A DNA stretch of 64,000 nucleotides from Nilaparvata lugens (taxonomy: Eukaryota; Arthropoda; Insecta; Hemiptera; Delphacidae): contig NC_052510.1 in assembly GCF_014356525.2 (NCBI RefSeq), positions 20,300,532 to 20,364,531 on the forward strand, read 5' to 3'. Below, in pieces: positions 12,711 to 24,742 of the stretch. How positions within the stretch are numbered: the first letter of the stretch is position 1; the number at the start of each line of letters is the position of its first letter. Position numbers and translations under genes: made by a program. The notes below the pieces were generated by a model, which made no database searches, had not been told where the DNA came from, and saw nothing but the letters and a program-made list of their open reading frames with translations.

Positions 12711-15299
12711 GCAGAAACTGGTAACATCCTTACAATCAAGCCTAATGAATGGTTGGTTATTGTGGCGTCTGCTCAGCCTGCTCCAACAATCCTGCTCCAA
12801 AATGCCATACACAAAAATGAAAATGATAAATTCTCATTCTGAGGGATACCAAAAGCAAAACATGACAACAGTATAATAGAGTAGTGTTACAAATCTCAGT
12901 TATGTTGCGACAAGACATCCCAATTGGAAATAATAGGTTTGGAAAATCTCAATGGTCTACATGATAACTAGTATAAGAGTGGGCTTATATATAAATGCAA
13001 TTACAAAAAAATAATATAATGCTATCATGATCCGAAAGAAAAGACAGTTATTTCAAATTATATAAATATTTTTTTAAATAATCTCAACTTGCTCTGGATA
13101 CAGATGTATGTAAAATTTAATGAAATCTTTCACATTCATACAAGTATATACGAGTTTCACAAGAGTATAAATTCATTGTGTGGATCCTGTATTTTTGTCA
13201 ACCGCTCTATGTAGACATCCTGAGCTCATGAGTACCTATCAACGGTACTCGTCTGATTCCTCAATCATTCTCTAGAACTGGAGTTCTGGAATACGGAATA
13301 AAATTCGGATGATGAAGATGGCAAATTGGAATAACAGCCGAAATTCACAAAGAGAGGATCAAGAGTTGATAACAACTGTGATAGTAAAGGATTGACAAAG
13401 AGCGAAGAGTGTATACGAAAGAAAGAGAGAGAGTGAGAGAGAGACTTTCATTTCACAAGAGCACAGATTGCTGATTGTAAAGTATAGTACCTGTCCCGCG
13501 GGAGAGAAAGAGAGTTGGATAGAGAATAGAGATAGAACGAGAAAGTGGGAAAGAGTGGGGGAACGACAGAAAAGCAACAAATCGCGCACCGATTATAAAT
13601 TATTATAGATCCGCGCAAGCTTTCTCGCCTTGTCCCACTATTGCCACCTGTTATCCTTCCTCGGTTATTGCCACTGCTTCCCTTTTCCACTTTCCTTCGT
13701 CCTCTTTCCCCTCACCACCTCCTTCTCCTCCTCACATCCTCCTCTTCCTGACGAAATCGACGCTCTTACATCAACTTTTCCGATCGCCGTTCTTGCTTCA
13801 CACTCAACACAGCTCTCACGCTCCCTCTCTCTCACTTCAATCAATTCTCATCAATTACCTTCAACAAGTTCCATCGCTCTTTTCTCTGGTGATGCCTCTT
13901 TCTCCATTTTTTCTCACAAAAATCTCCGATTTTTCAATAAGATGATATAGAGTTGCTTTGGTAGTTTTTTTTAAAGCATATCGCCTCTGTATCCTAATGG
14001 AAAGGACACGAATAATAACCCTCATAAAATCCGTTACCCTCTTCATGAATGAACGGTGTACGGTATAAAAATTTCATTTGACAAAATAATCCAACCTAAA
14101 AATCCGTGTTTTATGTACCAAAGCACTCAAAATCATCATTATTGTAAATCAATTTATAATATTGAGACAAGAAGTAATTTTCATGGAGGCATTTTAAAGT
14201 GATCATAAGTGATCTTAAAAGTTATCATTCATTATATTGTTTTTTTTGTTCGTATTGAAACTGTGTTCGAGTACATAAGATTTTTACTTTGTAATAACCA
14301 TTTTTTTTCAAATAAACATCTTCCTGTCTGTTTGTCTGTCTGAACAAAAAGCACCGCTTCTCATTTTTATCAATCCAAAATTATCTCTCTATAGAGATTA
14401 CATATTACATACATGCACTGAATTTTTGTGCTTCAAATGCAATGCTGATAGTGCCATCAAAACACATTAATTGAAATATTCATCCTTTTTCTGGGTTGAA
14501 TTTATCTAGAAATCAATTTATTCGAAGTGTTTATTGAGATCAATAGGATATGTAGATCTGGCGCTCAAAATTTCAACAAGCTTTGAAAGAAGGCTCACTT
14601 AGCACTTTAATTGCCAGCTTGGCACTTATGCTCCCTCACATGATGACAACACGCTCGCCTTGTGAAACTCGTACCAGTCTCATAAAAGTGAAGCCATTTC
14701 GTATGCATTTTTCATCCAAACCAGCTCATCTTTATAGGTTAATTATGAGACGAGTTAGTTATCTTTAAAATGTGACAACTTATTCAGCTCTTGAAGGTGG
14801 GGCCAGACGTTTTATTTCTCTATCATTGAAATCGTGAACTTTGATCACACTTCAAACGAGAATTGATCAGGTCTTGAAAATAAGAAATCTTCAATTCTCC
14901 CTCACTGGTCTTGTAGTAGCAGCAGTATGTACATACACCTACTGTATGTATAGCAGTAGGTTTCCATCCACCCCAATTTTGCGAAAAAATCAGCAAAAGA
15001 GGAAAAGTCTTCATTTATTAGGCTTTCATGGGATTTTAGGAATTTTGGATTCATAGGAAATAATTGAAGAGCACTCTACACGCAGCTGAAGGTGTAAATC
15101 CAATCTCCTTCTTCACCAATAAGTGATGGGTATAAGTGATAGTGCACTTAAGCATATATCTCTTGAAACTCTTATCACCGTAGGTAAGACAAACTATTCG
15201 CTAACCGTAATTCACGATCGTTTAAATACCATAGGAAATGTTAAAATTTGTTTTGCACGACATCACCCACCCACAAATGCAATCCATCACCAGCTGTGT
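12711..15299. other. Non-coding stretch with purine/pyrimidine-rich segments
   Basis: A GA-rich run lies at about 13380-13560 and a CT-rich run at about 13660-13850. Together they give open frames of 60-106 codons rich in Ser/Leu/Phe, which are low-complexity artefacts. Nothing else is supported. Confidence 0.45.
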
Positions 15300-15850
15300 T
15301 GGTGGCAGCCTTGAGCAATAAACCACATTGGTAGCCAGGACCGAGGAGCGTTCTCTCCACTCTCCACCCGCGCCCTACAAACAGTTCTCGACCTCGGATT
15401 AACATTTTTTTGGCCGCCGCCCGCCTATAGCCAGCGGTTCGCGTTGAATACTAAGAACGGTGGAGCGTTGGATCACGCGCGTCACCGCACCGCGGTGCGT
15501 TCAAGGAAAGCCAGTGGGGTCGTCAACCGCTGCGACGCAACTGGGACACCACACAGCACCACAACGAGGATGTAGTTGATCAGCTCACCACGACTGAGAG
15601 ACGCTCGCGTCCAATCTCTATCAATCAAGCTATGAACAGCTTCAGAGTTGCGTTGCTGGCTGTTGACTTCAAGGGCCAAGCCACATGAGGAGTTTTTCAG
15701 ACGAGTTGGCAGGGCCGGAATCTCTCCGATTGACTGATTGGTTTGGCGTTCGAGAATCAGCTGATAATCAGCCAATCGGAGAGCATCCTGCCCTGCGGAC
15801 TCGTCTCAAAAATGCCTCTAAAAGTCTGCAACATGCAGAATTTTTCCTCA
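15300..15850. other. GC- and CpG-rich island, possible promoter or first exon
   Basis: This is one of the most GC-rich and CpG-rich blocks in the window (CGCGCGTCACCGCACCGCGG near 15475). A minus-strand frame runs from 15775 to 15482 (97 codons) and contains the hydrophobic run YILVVVLCGVPVASQ, which looks like a signal peptide or membrane segment. Its only in-frame start lies about 60 residues upstream, inside the hairpin described separately, which argues against a simple secreted protein. Possible minus-strand splice donors (GT near 15487-15496) are weak. I see no recognisable domain. The island may be a promoter with an untranslated or partly coding first exon, or a GC-rich repeat. Confidence 0.3.
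15687..15819. repeat. Imperfect hairpin with ~50-bp arms
   Basis: The left arm (15687-15735) and right arm (15768-15819) are inverted copies. Reading the left arm on the minus strand, CAATCGGAGAG, CCCTGC and ACTCGTCT each reappear in order on the right arm, with scattered mismatches (about 75-80% pairing by eye). The loop is about 32 bases. It sits at the edge of the GC-rich island. The length is compatible with a hairpin RNA precursor or with a small foldback element. Confidence 0.7.
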
Positions 15851-16276
15851 ATCCTGCCTAATCTATCTATTATCTATGGAATTATTCATTTATTGGTCAA
15901 AGAGTATCGCTATGTCATAATAGGTTTTTGTGAGGACGGAACAGATATATTTCAATAAATTGTGAGATAGTGCCCCTTTTTTATTTACTTTTCAAATAAT
16001 TATCAATATGATTAATATTAATTGTTTAAGTTTCAATATTAATTGTTATGAATATATTAATTGTTTCTTGACATTGATTTGGTTATAAGTATGTGGATTC
16101 ATGTTATGAGCTTGAATATTTTTTATAAATATCAAGAAATAATTCTTGAATAATTTGGTAATAAGAATTGATTGATAGATTGATTCATTCAATTGCCAGT
16201 TATCATATCGATTCCTCCAAATTATTCATTGTACATCTCAACTGATTCACAATGGATATTTGGATCGAATTGATGG
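15851..16276. other. AT-rich stretch with short ATATTAATTGTT repeats
   Basis: Three copies of an ATATTAATTGTT-like word lie at about 16014-16065. No gene is seen. Confidence 0.5.
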
Positions 16277-16351
16277 ATATAATCATGATGATAGTTGAAG
16301 AATATAATCATCATGATAGTTGAAGAATGTAATCATGAAGAAAGTTAAAGA
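16277..16351. repeat. Three tandem 25-bp units
   Basis: Units at 16277-16301, 16302-16326 and 16327-16351 each read AT-TAATCAT-ATGA-AGTTGAAGA with a few substitutions and no length change. This is a minisatellite that expanded by unequal exchange or slippage. Confidence 0.8.
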
Positions 16352-18160
16352 ACGAACTAAATCAAAGGCGGAGTTGAGTTGAATTATGTATTCGTATCCT
16401 CAATCAAAATACATTTTACCTCTCATTTGGACATGGAAGAACCTCCAAAATCAACCATAGACTGGTTTTCAAAGAATCCAATAAGAGTTGAGCTGCACCA
16501 GAAAAATTGCAAGATTCCCTGATAATAATAATTGATGAACACTAGCTCATAACATGAATCCACACACTAAAACCAACCTGCAACTTTAATAATTCCGACC
16601 ACAGTCTTGCAACATACTTGTGGCTCCTGAATATTCCAAATACTCCACTAATTACATTATAACCAACGTGCGTGTTTATTGAATACCATGTTTGCCTTAT
16701 TCTAATGAGTTCAAAACTTGCTATTAAACTATAAATGAATCTCCCGGTGTTTGCAAAGGTTACCCTAGAAAAAGGTAACCTTTCGATTACGGTAGACTCG
16801 AACGCTAATCGATGTTAACTATGATTCTGCTAGTTTCGAAATTCACGATTTTCGGTCTGATCATCTTGTATGAATGCATGAAAGGCTCCAGTGAGACTCA
16901 TGTCAGTATTGATTGAATGGAAAGCATTGATGGCATTTGGAAGGAATACTGACAGTTTAGAATGAATCTCACTATAGGAGACTGTATAGTTTATCACGTG
17001 ACCAAGATTGGAGATGAGTTATCAGCGGCACAGCGGCTAACCCACTCGCATTCAACTGATGAGCTTTTCCTTTCTGAATTCTATATAAGAGTCGTGATTA
17101 GTGCAATAGTGCCATCTTGGATGGCACGACGCTTGCATAGTTGAGTTGAGCTGTGGGGCATTTTGCAATAATTGATTCCAGGTGGCTCATGATGGGATTA
17201 TTGGACTGCATCCATTTAAATCACAATATATTATGGTGAACAAGGATGGAACGATAAAACGATAACCTAACGTTAAATGGTGACTGCGAATCTAGTGAAT
17301 TTATCCGCTATTGAAGATGTATCACTGTGCAAGGGAGTAGTATCTATTTGCAATGGAAAAATCTTTATTTTAGAAATGACTGGATTATGCTTTCTTAGTC
17401 CTTTTTGAGGGAGAAATCTTGTAAACTTCTACAATGAAAAATTATCATAGATTTTCATACATTTCATTGTGTCTATTTTTTCACTATTCAAATTTGATTT
17501 TTTTTATAATTCTCAATAATAGTAATTGCCTGAGATAGTAGGCACGGATCTACATTTGAATAAAACTGGAATGCTGAAAAGACTATTTTCTACGTAATGA
17601 CATTTAACTTTTCTTTCCCCTTGTTTGCTAATGTGATCTAGCATAATGTTGATGACTTAATATATACTATATTATTTTCTTTGATATTTGTAATTGATTA
17701 ATACTGATGCGGAACTGTTAAATAATTATTTATTTCTCAAGTTTGATTTAATTTTATATTGTATTTTTTTGTGATTGTTACCACAGGCAACAGCCTTGTA
17801 ACAATTGTCAATGAATATCTTATCTTAACATAGTTCCAAATGTACTCACAAATAGAGGACGTTCGACCATCATGATGAAAATTCTTACCTGGAAAAAATA
17901 AGATTAACGTAAGTATTATTTAAATGTGTAAAATGTCTGAATAAATTGATTAGAAACAATGACAACACCAGGAAAACAATGGAGAATATACTAGAACATC
18001 TTAATTATATACAGAAAATATATTTACTAATGATGGACTAGATATTCTGATAAAATATACTAAATATTCTGATATAATATACTAAAATATTTACAGACTA
18101 AATATTTACTAATGATGGAGAGCGAACTCTCCATCCCCCACACACCCATTTTAGACAGAG
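16352..18160. other. AT-rich non-coding stretch
   Basis: No gene is recognised. Near 18015-18115 short words (ATATTTACTAATGATGGA and GATATTCTGATA) are duplicated, as in a decayed minisatellite. Confidence 0.45.
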
Positions 18161-18435
18161 CACTAATAGAATAAGAAAAGGAAGAAGTAGTGGTAGAAAA
18201 AAGAAGAAAAATAAGTAGCAGAAGAGGAAGAAGAAGAAGGAGAAATAAAGAGAAGAAATAATAAGAAAAATAAGAAGTAGTAGTAGTAGAAGAGGAAGAA
18301 GAAGAGGTAAAATAATAAGAAAAAGGAAGTGAAAGGAGAAGAATAAGAGAATGAAGAAGAAGAATAATTGGAAGATAAATCAGAAAATAATTTGAGTAGA
18401 AGAAGAAAAATTAAAGAAAAAGGAGAAAAAACTTT
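18161..18435. repeat. Polypurine (AAG/GAA)n tract
   Basis: About 270 bases are almost purely A and G on the plus strand, with AAG, GAAGAA and AGTAGTAGTAG sub-runs. It has no coding meaning. Such tracts can adopt triplex-like structures and commonly vary in length. Confidence 0.8.
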
Positions 18436-18579
18436 TTAGTAAGTTATCCCTATATCTGACAAAACATCTAGTACCAAAAACGTTAAGAGGTGTGTGTGTG
18501 TATTTGAGTCATCGTCAGATGTTATTGATTGAAGGACGCGGGAGTATCAGTTCAAGGATGAGTGAGGTGAAGGGGGACC

Positions 18580-18705
18580 AGTTGGTCATAGCCATAGCCA
18601 TAGCATAGGTGACTGCTGACTGCTGACTGCTGAATGCTCACGAGTCGAGTGGCTCAAGAAGTCACTTGGCAGAGGAATGATAGCAGCAGCAACAGCAGCA
18701 GCATC
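18580..18705. repeat. Short tandem words (CATAGC, GACTGCT, CAGCAG)
   Basis: Four CCATAG-like words, three GACTGCT words and an interrupted CAG/CAA run follow one another. This is simple-sequence DNA and no frame through it is convincing. Confidence 0.6.
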
Positions 18706-18879
18706 AAAACGTGTGTTGTACACTCTATGTGTGCAATGTGTGATAATAAATTGAAAGGGCGATATGACGCCGGCACGCTTGGCATGGAGGTATCTCGGCT
18801 ATTTGATTAGTGACGATGTGAACAGGGCATCATATGAGATGGGTCCTCACAAATTCAAGGTTACGAAATAAGAGATTCA

Positions 18880-19045
18880 AGGAGCAGCATGGAAAAGGTG
18901 AAGGAAATATGAGACGAAAGGGGGGTATGGAGAAGAAGATGGAGGAGGAGAAGGAGAAGAAGAAAAAGAGGTTGAACAAGAAAATAGAGAAAGAGAAGAA
19001 TATGAAGAAAAATGAGAAGAAGGAGGAGGAGATGAGAGAAATAAA
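18880..19045. repeat. Second polypurine tract
   Basis: Purine-rich on the plus strand (GGAGAAGAAGAAAAAGAG-type). The 80-145-codon frames on both strands here (Lys/Glu-rich on plus, Phe/Ser/Leu-rich on minus) are artefacts of this composition. Confidence 0.75.
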
Positions 19046-20386
19046 ATGTGAAGGAATAAAATACAGTTTCATGAATAATATTGTAGGTAGATTGAAAAAT
19101 AATTAATAAATAATTATATTGAGAGGCTTGGAGGTTTATTTTAGTGATATCGACTATATATAAGCAGGAATAGTTGGAAATTGTAATATTGTTGCAATAT
19201 GGATAAAGAAGATGTAGAAAATACAAGATGACGGACAAGAAGCAGGAGAGAACATGAATCCTGAAAAAAGGAAAACGGACGAAAAGCAAGTGAGACAAAA
19301 TGTAGAAGAAAGAGAAGTATGGAGAAAAAAGGAGAATTTAGAAGCCAAGGAGAAGAAGGTGAACAGCTGGGAATGACGTGGAAAATCGCGAGAAAAATAG
19401 ATAAACAATTTTGTATAGTTGAATAAGAATGGAAAGCAAAACATAAGGAAATCGTGGAGTAGAGACAGATTAGAAATATAAATGAAAAATCATCAGTCAA
19501 ATATGTAGAATTCATTGCAAAAATGTGTGAGCTGGAAGACAATTTTTTGAAGAAGTGAGAAAATAAAATTCAGCAGAAAATCTGCTCATTCAACCTCTAT
19601 AAGTATTTGTAGTTTCCTGAGAATCAAAGTATACTCCTAGCTATCTGACTCAGTGATGAATCATATAAGTTTTTAGTACTAGGGTGTATTAGAATAAACA
19701 CTCGACTTTTATCAGCACAAGACAGAACAGTTGAGGAAAAGCAAGGATATTGGGAAGGAAAACTAAATCAATTGGTGAAAACATGACGTCATAGATTGCT
19801 AGCCAGAAAGTAAACAAGGAAAGGGTAGGTAAAAGCGAGAGATGGTTGGAAACGTGGTTGCGAAATACGCGACACGTTTAGCCGTGCGGCAGGATAAACA
19901 CCGAGGAGATGAGAGAGAGAGAGATAAACACGACGAAGATGAGAATGAGAGAGAGCAAATGAGGCAAATCAGATCCGATTCCGGCGGAGCGAGGTGTAGA
20001 GAAGAAAGAAGGAAAGAGAGAGAATGATGTAGAGTAGAAAGGAGGAAAGAGATCAGAGCTGAAAAAGGTTAGTTTTATGTCAGTCAAGGCTCTCGGGGTG
20101 TCTATTGCCACATACACTTGTAGAGCGGACCTGTGCAACGATTCATGTTTTCAAGTCAGTATTGCTTAAATGGAGAATTGATAGGAATCGTGTCCCCCCC
20201 CCCTATCATAGGTGACCACCACACCGTGGTTCACCTGTTTTCGGAATCAGCTCAACTGGTTCATCAACTATTATTATTCACATCAACTACATTACTACAT
20301 TCATCAACTACAATATCGCAATAAGTCAACTTTATACTGTAATTAATTATTGTTGAATCAATAATCATTCACGTTTTGTTGCTCAG
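19046..20386. other. Non-coding stretch, purine-biased
   Basis: A-rich and GA-rich DNA continues to about 20070, with a CpG-bearing patch at about 19840-20000 and a C9 run near 20194. No gene is recognised. Minus-strand frames of 96-133 codons are low-complexity Phe/Ser/Leu translations. Confidence 0.45.
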
Positions 20387-20571
20387 GGCCGGTTGCACAA
20401 AAGACGGTTAAATTTAAATCGTGATTAATTTCACAAGAACCAATAATAAATTATAGAAAGCTTTTTCGAAAATGGCTTCTCCAATATTGGTTCTCGTCGG
20501 AAAGAAGGCTTCTCTGATTGGTTCACGTGAAATTAATCACGATTAAAATTTTGCTTTTGTGCGACCGGCAC
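20387..20571. mobile_element. MITE with ~55-bp terminal inverted repeats
   Basis: The left end begins GGCCGGTTGCACAAAAGAC. The right end, read on the minus strand, begins TGCCGGTCGCACAAAAGC. Both then run through TAATCGTGATTAATTTCAC and GAACCAAT, so about 55 bp of each end are inverted copies. The spacer is only about 65 bp and no transposase is present, so it is a non-autonomous DNA transposon. I recall GCCGGTTGCACAAAAG-type ends from several insect genomes, but I cannot name the superfamily. No target-site duplication is certain. Confidence 0.85.
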
Positions 20572-23484
20572 TCGGTCTTCTAATAACACAGTCGACAATT
20601 CATATAAACATGAAAAATATTATCTAGTCAATCACTGAGATTCTAGATAACGTTTTAGAGCAGAATTTATTTATTTATTCATAAAGAAATACAATTGAGG
20701 TAAAAACAACAGGCATTCGACCAAACCGGCTTTCAACCTTATTTGGAATACACAGCCTAGAGGTTATGCAAAAATGATAACTTGATTCACAGAATGGCCA
20801 ATTCATTTATCAAGAAATGTTTATCGAGAAAGCTCTATCAAGAAACTATGATGGCGTAATAAAGAAAATGAAGAGAAAATAGTTTTTCCTTAGTTTGTAG
20901 TTTGTGCACACTTTCAAGGATCTATATGATAATTGACAAACCAGTTCCTGTTGACCACGTGATCCATGTTTAATCAATCAATCTATCAACAAGTTTAATA
21001 CAATTAAAAACTAGTTTCGCCACTGTCATGTTCAAACCAACTACGAAAAACAAGATTTAAGCATCCCTTTGAACAGATACAAATTAACTTTTTATGATAA
21101 AGTACCAGTATACATTAGAAGTTAATCCACTTAATCACATCAAGCACGTTGATTTCAACTAGTTTACCCAAGTAGTTGAATGTAATTGAGAATCAGTTTA
21201 GTTTCAACAAGAATCGTTGACCGGATAATCGTTTGCCAGCCGCCATAGCAACAGCAAGGTCGACCACATGTCCCAAATGGTCACTACACACACTTCGCGT
21301 CCAAACCAATCTGTGCATGTGGTCTGTACTAGATTTAGTACATACAACACACCTGTCAAATTACAGGAACTTTGACTGGACTGAGCTGGATATCGTTGAA
21401 AAATAATATTGTTTCTAAGTAGACTAAATTGAAAAATTAATAATTTTGAATGAATTTCAGTTTTTGAATTATCTGCAATTTGGAACATAACCATAGCCTC
21501 TAGAGTCTGGACTCATATTTATTTCAATTGGGATTGTAGCAGTTCTATGTACTTCAAGATCTAATACGTTCCTGTTATGTACTGTATTTAATGTCAATAA
21601 ATAAATTATAAATATCATGGTATGATGAAACTAGCATTAAGAATAGGTACTATTTTTGCCCTTTTTCAGTACAATATTCAGAAGAAAGAAATTAAAAATT
21701 GAGAAGAATTAAATTGGTATTTAAGATTTTAAAATTAGAATATCTCCTGAGGAAAATTGAAGAAATCAGTTTTTTTCCATAAAACTATTTCCTTTCTAAT
21801 CAAACCTCCTCAATCAGATTTTCAAAAATCATAAAAAATCACATCTTATGACAATGATGGAGGTCGAGTTATATTTAAGATACATTAAACTTCACAAGTT
21901 CACGTTGCAATGACAGTCGTATCGTGGGCTGCCACTGATAATATTACAAGAAAAACTCAAGAAACATCCCACTCTATTCCTTGAAAGATATCAAATCGAC
22001 TATCAAATGAAAAATCAAGACTATTACAAAATCGTGTCGTCAATGATACTCTCATTATTATCGAACAATTGACGGAGATGCATTGGTAAACTCGGAAAAA
22101 TCGTTCCTATTTCAATTGTCTATTTCTTTCTAATCGTCCCTATTTCAATAACATGTGGGTGTGTTAAGGAGATTTTACAACATAAAATAGGTTATAGGCG
22201 AATGTTATCACTATCGTAACCTTAATTATGTAATTCTATGACCGCATTGTAAAATAATTATCTCTGAATATGAAAGATTTATTGGGAGTTGTGTTCCAGG
22301 AATGACATAATCATTGAAGTTTTTCATGTAAATGTAGAAAATATTTATACCTTTGCAGATAGAGTAAACAAATAATAAAACAGGCTTTTTCATTAGTTTT
22401 CCAAAATTATTGTTTTTTTTATGTATTTTGTTTGCATTAGGACTAAAAAATAATGAATCTCCGTTACAGAAATATTGAATAGAAATTCCTATTAGAAAAC
22501 GTAAGAGAAACTATTCTATGATGATCCTAGACATGTAGAAGATACTATAACAATACTATTGAATATGTATTATTCAGGCTTCCGTTTTTGTCAGAATGAA
22601 CAATCAGTGATAATTCAGGAGGTCAATCATCAATGCTCGATTCAACGATAATTTTCACGTTTGAGATCATGAGACCAACATAATTTGATTGTACTTATTC
22701 GTAAATTTGACAACGAAAAAAGGAACATTTTCTTCCATCTTGGTCGATGTGATCCTCAGGGGAATAAATAGCTACGAATACAGTTTTAACTATAACAAGC
22801 TTTACAAAGTGGAAAACACCCCAAAACACTAGTATAGGTCCTCAGGATCACCGTTTTGTTCTCTATACATTTTACTTCTTCGATCGCATTGTACTCCAAA
22901 CTTTGCTTTGAAAAGATGTGCACAAAGAGAAAGGCCTGGAGAAAGCATCAAGAAGCCAAAATAATAAAGGAACACTTGGGGAAAGCGTGAACTACTGATT
23001 GATTCTTTAAAAAAGGAACATTTTTACATTTTTGTTGAGGCTACACCACCCCTCGCTGCTTTGTTCAGCAGGGGCCCTTCAACAAATAGATGGGTCCTGC
23101 TCTTTCCAATAGCTGTCTTTTCGAGAAATGGTCTGCTCCAATTAAACAAAGAAACAAAAGATGGGTCCGAAAAATGTTTTGAGCGGAAGGCGGCAGAGAC
23201 AAAACAACAGATTTGCAGTTGGGGCAGGCAAGTCTTCTCTCAGAGGAAATTCTTTTTTGTTTCTCACAAAGGAACTGGACCTTCTCAGCAATGTTTGGAC
23301 AAAGCCCGGCTGCCCTTATTATTTCTACTTGTCTTCATTTTTAAAGTTCCCCCATCCAGTAACCTAAATTTTGGAGAATAATTTTGTAATGATATGCACT
23401 GGAAACAGTCCCTAGAACTAAATTGATGCAATCACAAGAAACTGCATTTGTCAATAAAAACTATAACAATGATTTTCATCAATA
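20572..23484. other. AT-rich non-coding stretch
   Basis: A TTTATTTATTTATTCA word at 20668-20685 and an AATAAATAAATT word near 21597 resemble LINE 3' tails without readable coding. A 106-codon frame (23061-23381) lies in a slightly GC-richer block but resembles no protein I know. No gene is supported. Confidence 0.4.
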
Positions 23485-23559
23485 AATTCATTTCTATTCA
23501 TTATTCTGATAATTATATCATGCCAATATAATTATCAGATTAATGAATAGAAATGAATT
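23485..23559. repeat. Near-perfect hairpin with 34-bp arms
   Basis: The left arm is 23485-23518 and the right arm 23526-23559. They differ at one position (ATTATTCTG against ATTAATCTG when aligned) around the 7-base loop CATGCCA. The arms are AT-rich. It could be a very small foldback MITE or a long-stem hairpin RNA precursor. Flanking words (TCAATGATT- and ATGATTGA-like) hint that weaker pairing continues outward. Confidence 0.85.
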
Positions 23560-24742
23560 AATGATTGATTCTATTGACTAAAATAATGGGTATTGAAAAA
23601 TTATCAAGTGGTCCATACTAGCACATATTTATCTGTCTTTTCTAGTACATTTTCAATAATCTTCGCCTATTTTTTCCGTTATGACAAGTTATTATTATTT
23701 GAGGAAGTGGAGATTTAAAAACCTTGAGATTTGAATGAAAAAACAAAGAATAAATACTAATTGAAGGAAGGTGACACAATATTCACATTCTCATTCAAAA
23801 TGAGTTCGAATAAAAAAAAAAGAAAAAACTATTCATCTATCAAGTATTATTATTGTACAAAAATATTGAACGTAATATCACTTCTATTAGAATCATCATG
23901 AAATCTAACTTGAATCTGAGCATATATTTTGACACAAACTATTCAGCCTAACATTATTTTAATCAGAAACAAAGTCGGACAACTCTAATATTGTCAACAA
24001 AACTTTCCACAAAGCTCCATTTAAAAAGCTAATTTATTATTCCTAAGCACATAGCTAATGATGAATGACAATCGTTTCCTCATTTAAGGACAACGTAACT
24101 GATATGGAAACCACATAAACCAAGTTATGGTGACTACCAACCATGATATGGCGATAATGGTGCCTCCACCTACATAGCAAGCAGTCACCACAATCACCAC
24201 TTGGAGTGGCGATCATACCTCAGCTACTGGAGGCAGTGCATTCCAATTCCGCTAGAATTCCTTGTACACACCATTGGCTAAGCAGTCAAGGACACATTCT
24301 CACTGGGCATAGGCCTACTACATATGACGGCTCCACACTGTTATGATGTCGTTAGTCCACATTTCATGTAAGTTTATGAATGAACGAATCGATGCCGCTT
24401 CCAATTAAAATCATACAACATGTCATAGTCAAGGTTTGGAGGCAGACATCGAAACTACGTTTCTGTCGACATTAAAAAGTCACTGATAATATTTGTATCC
24501 CTTTTAAATAAATACTGTATACCCTAAATACTTCTACAACACTCTCTCTACAGAAATATTTATGAATCTTCTTCAAACATTACATTTCCATTGATGAGGA
24601 AATGTAGTTTCATTTCCCTTTTGTAACAAGTGGACGATATTATGTAAAGAAGATTGCTCCTTAATATATTGAAAAAATATAACAAAAAATATTTTAAATC
24701 AGTAGCAGAAGTAGTAGAGTAGTGGTTTTTATTTGATTTTCT
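23560..24742. other. AT-rich non-coding stretch
   Basis: No gene or element end is recognised. Confidence 0.5.

Noticed and set aside
13630..13950. 106-codon plus-strand frame
   Set aside because: Ser/Leu/Pro-rich translation of a CT-rich tract.
17050..17100. Hammerhead ribozyme core (CTGATGAG near 17057)
   Set aside because: The required GAAA partner and flanking stems are absent.
18861..19542. Overlapping 96-145-codon minus-strand frames
   Set aside because: Phe/Leu/Ser-rich translations of polypurine DNA. Overlapping frames in several registers argue against a real gene.
23061..23381. 106-codon plus-strand frame
   Set aside because: Unlike any family I know, no splice or start evidence, and a second frame overlaps it.
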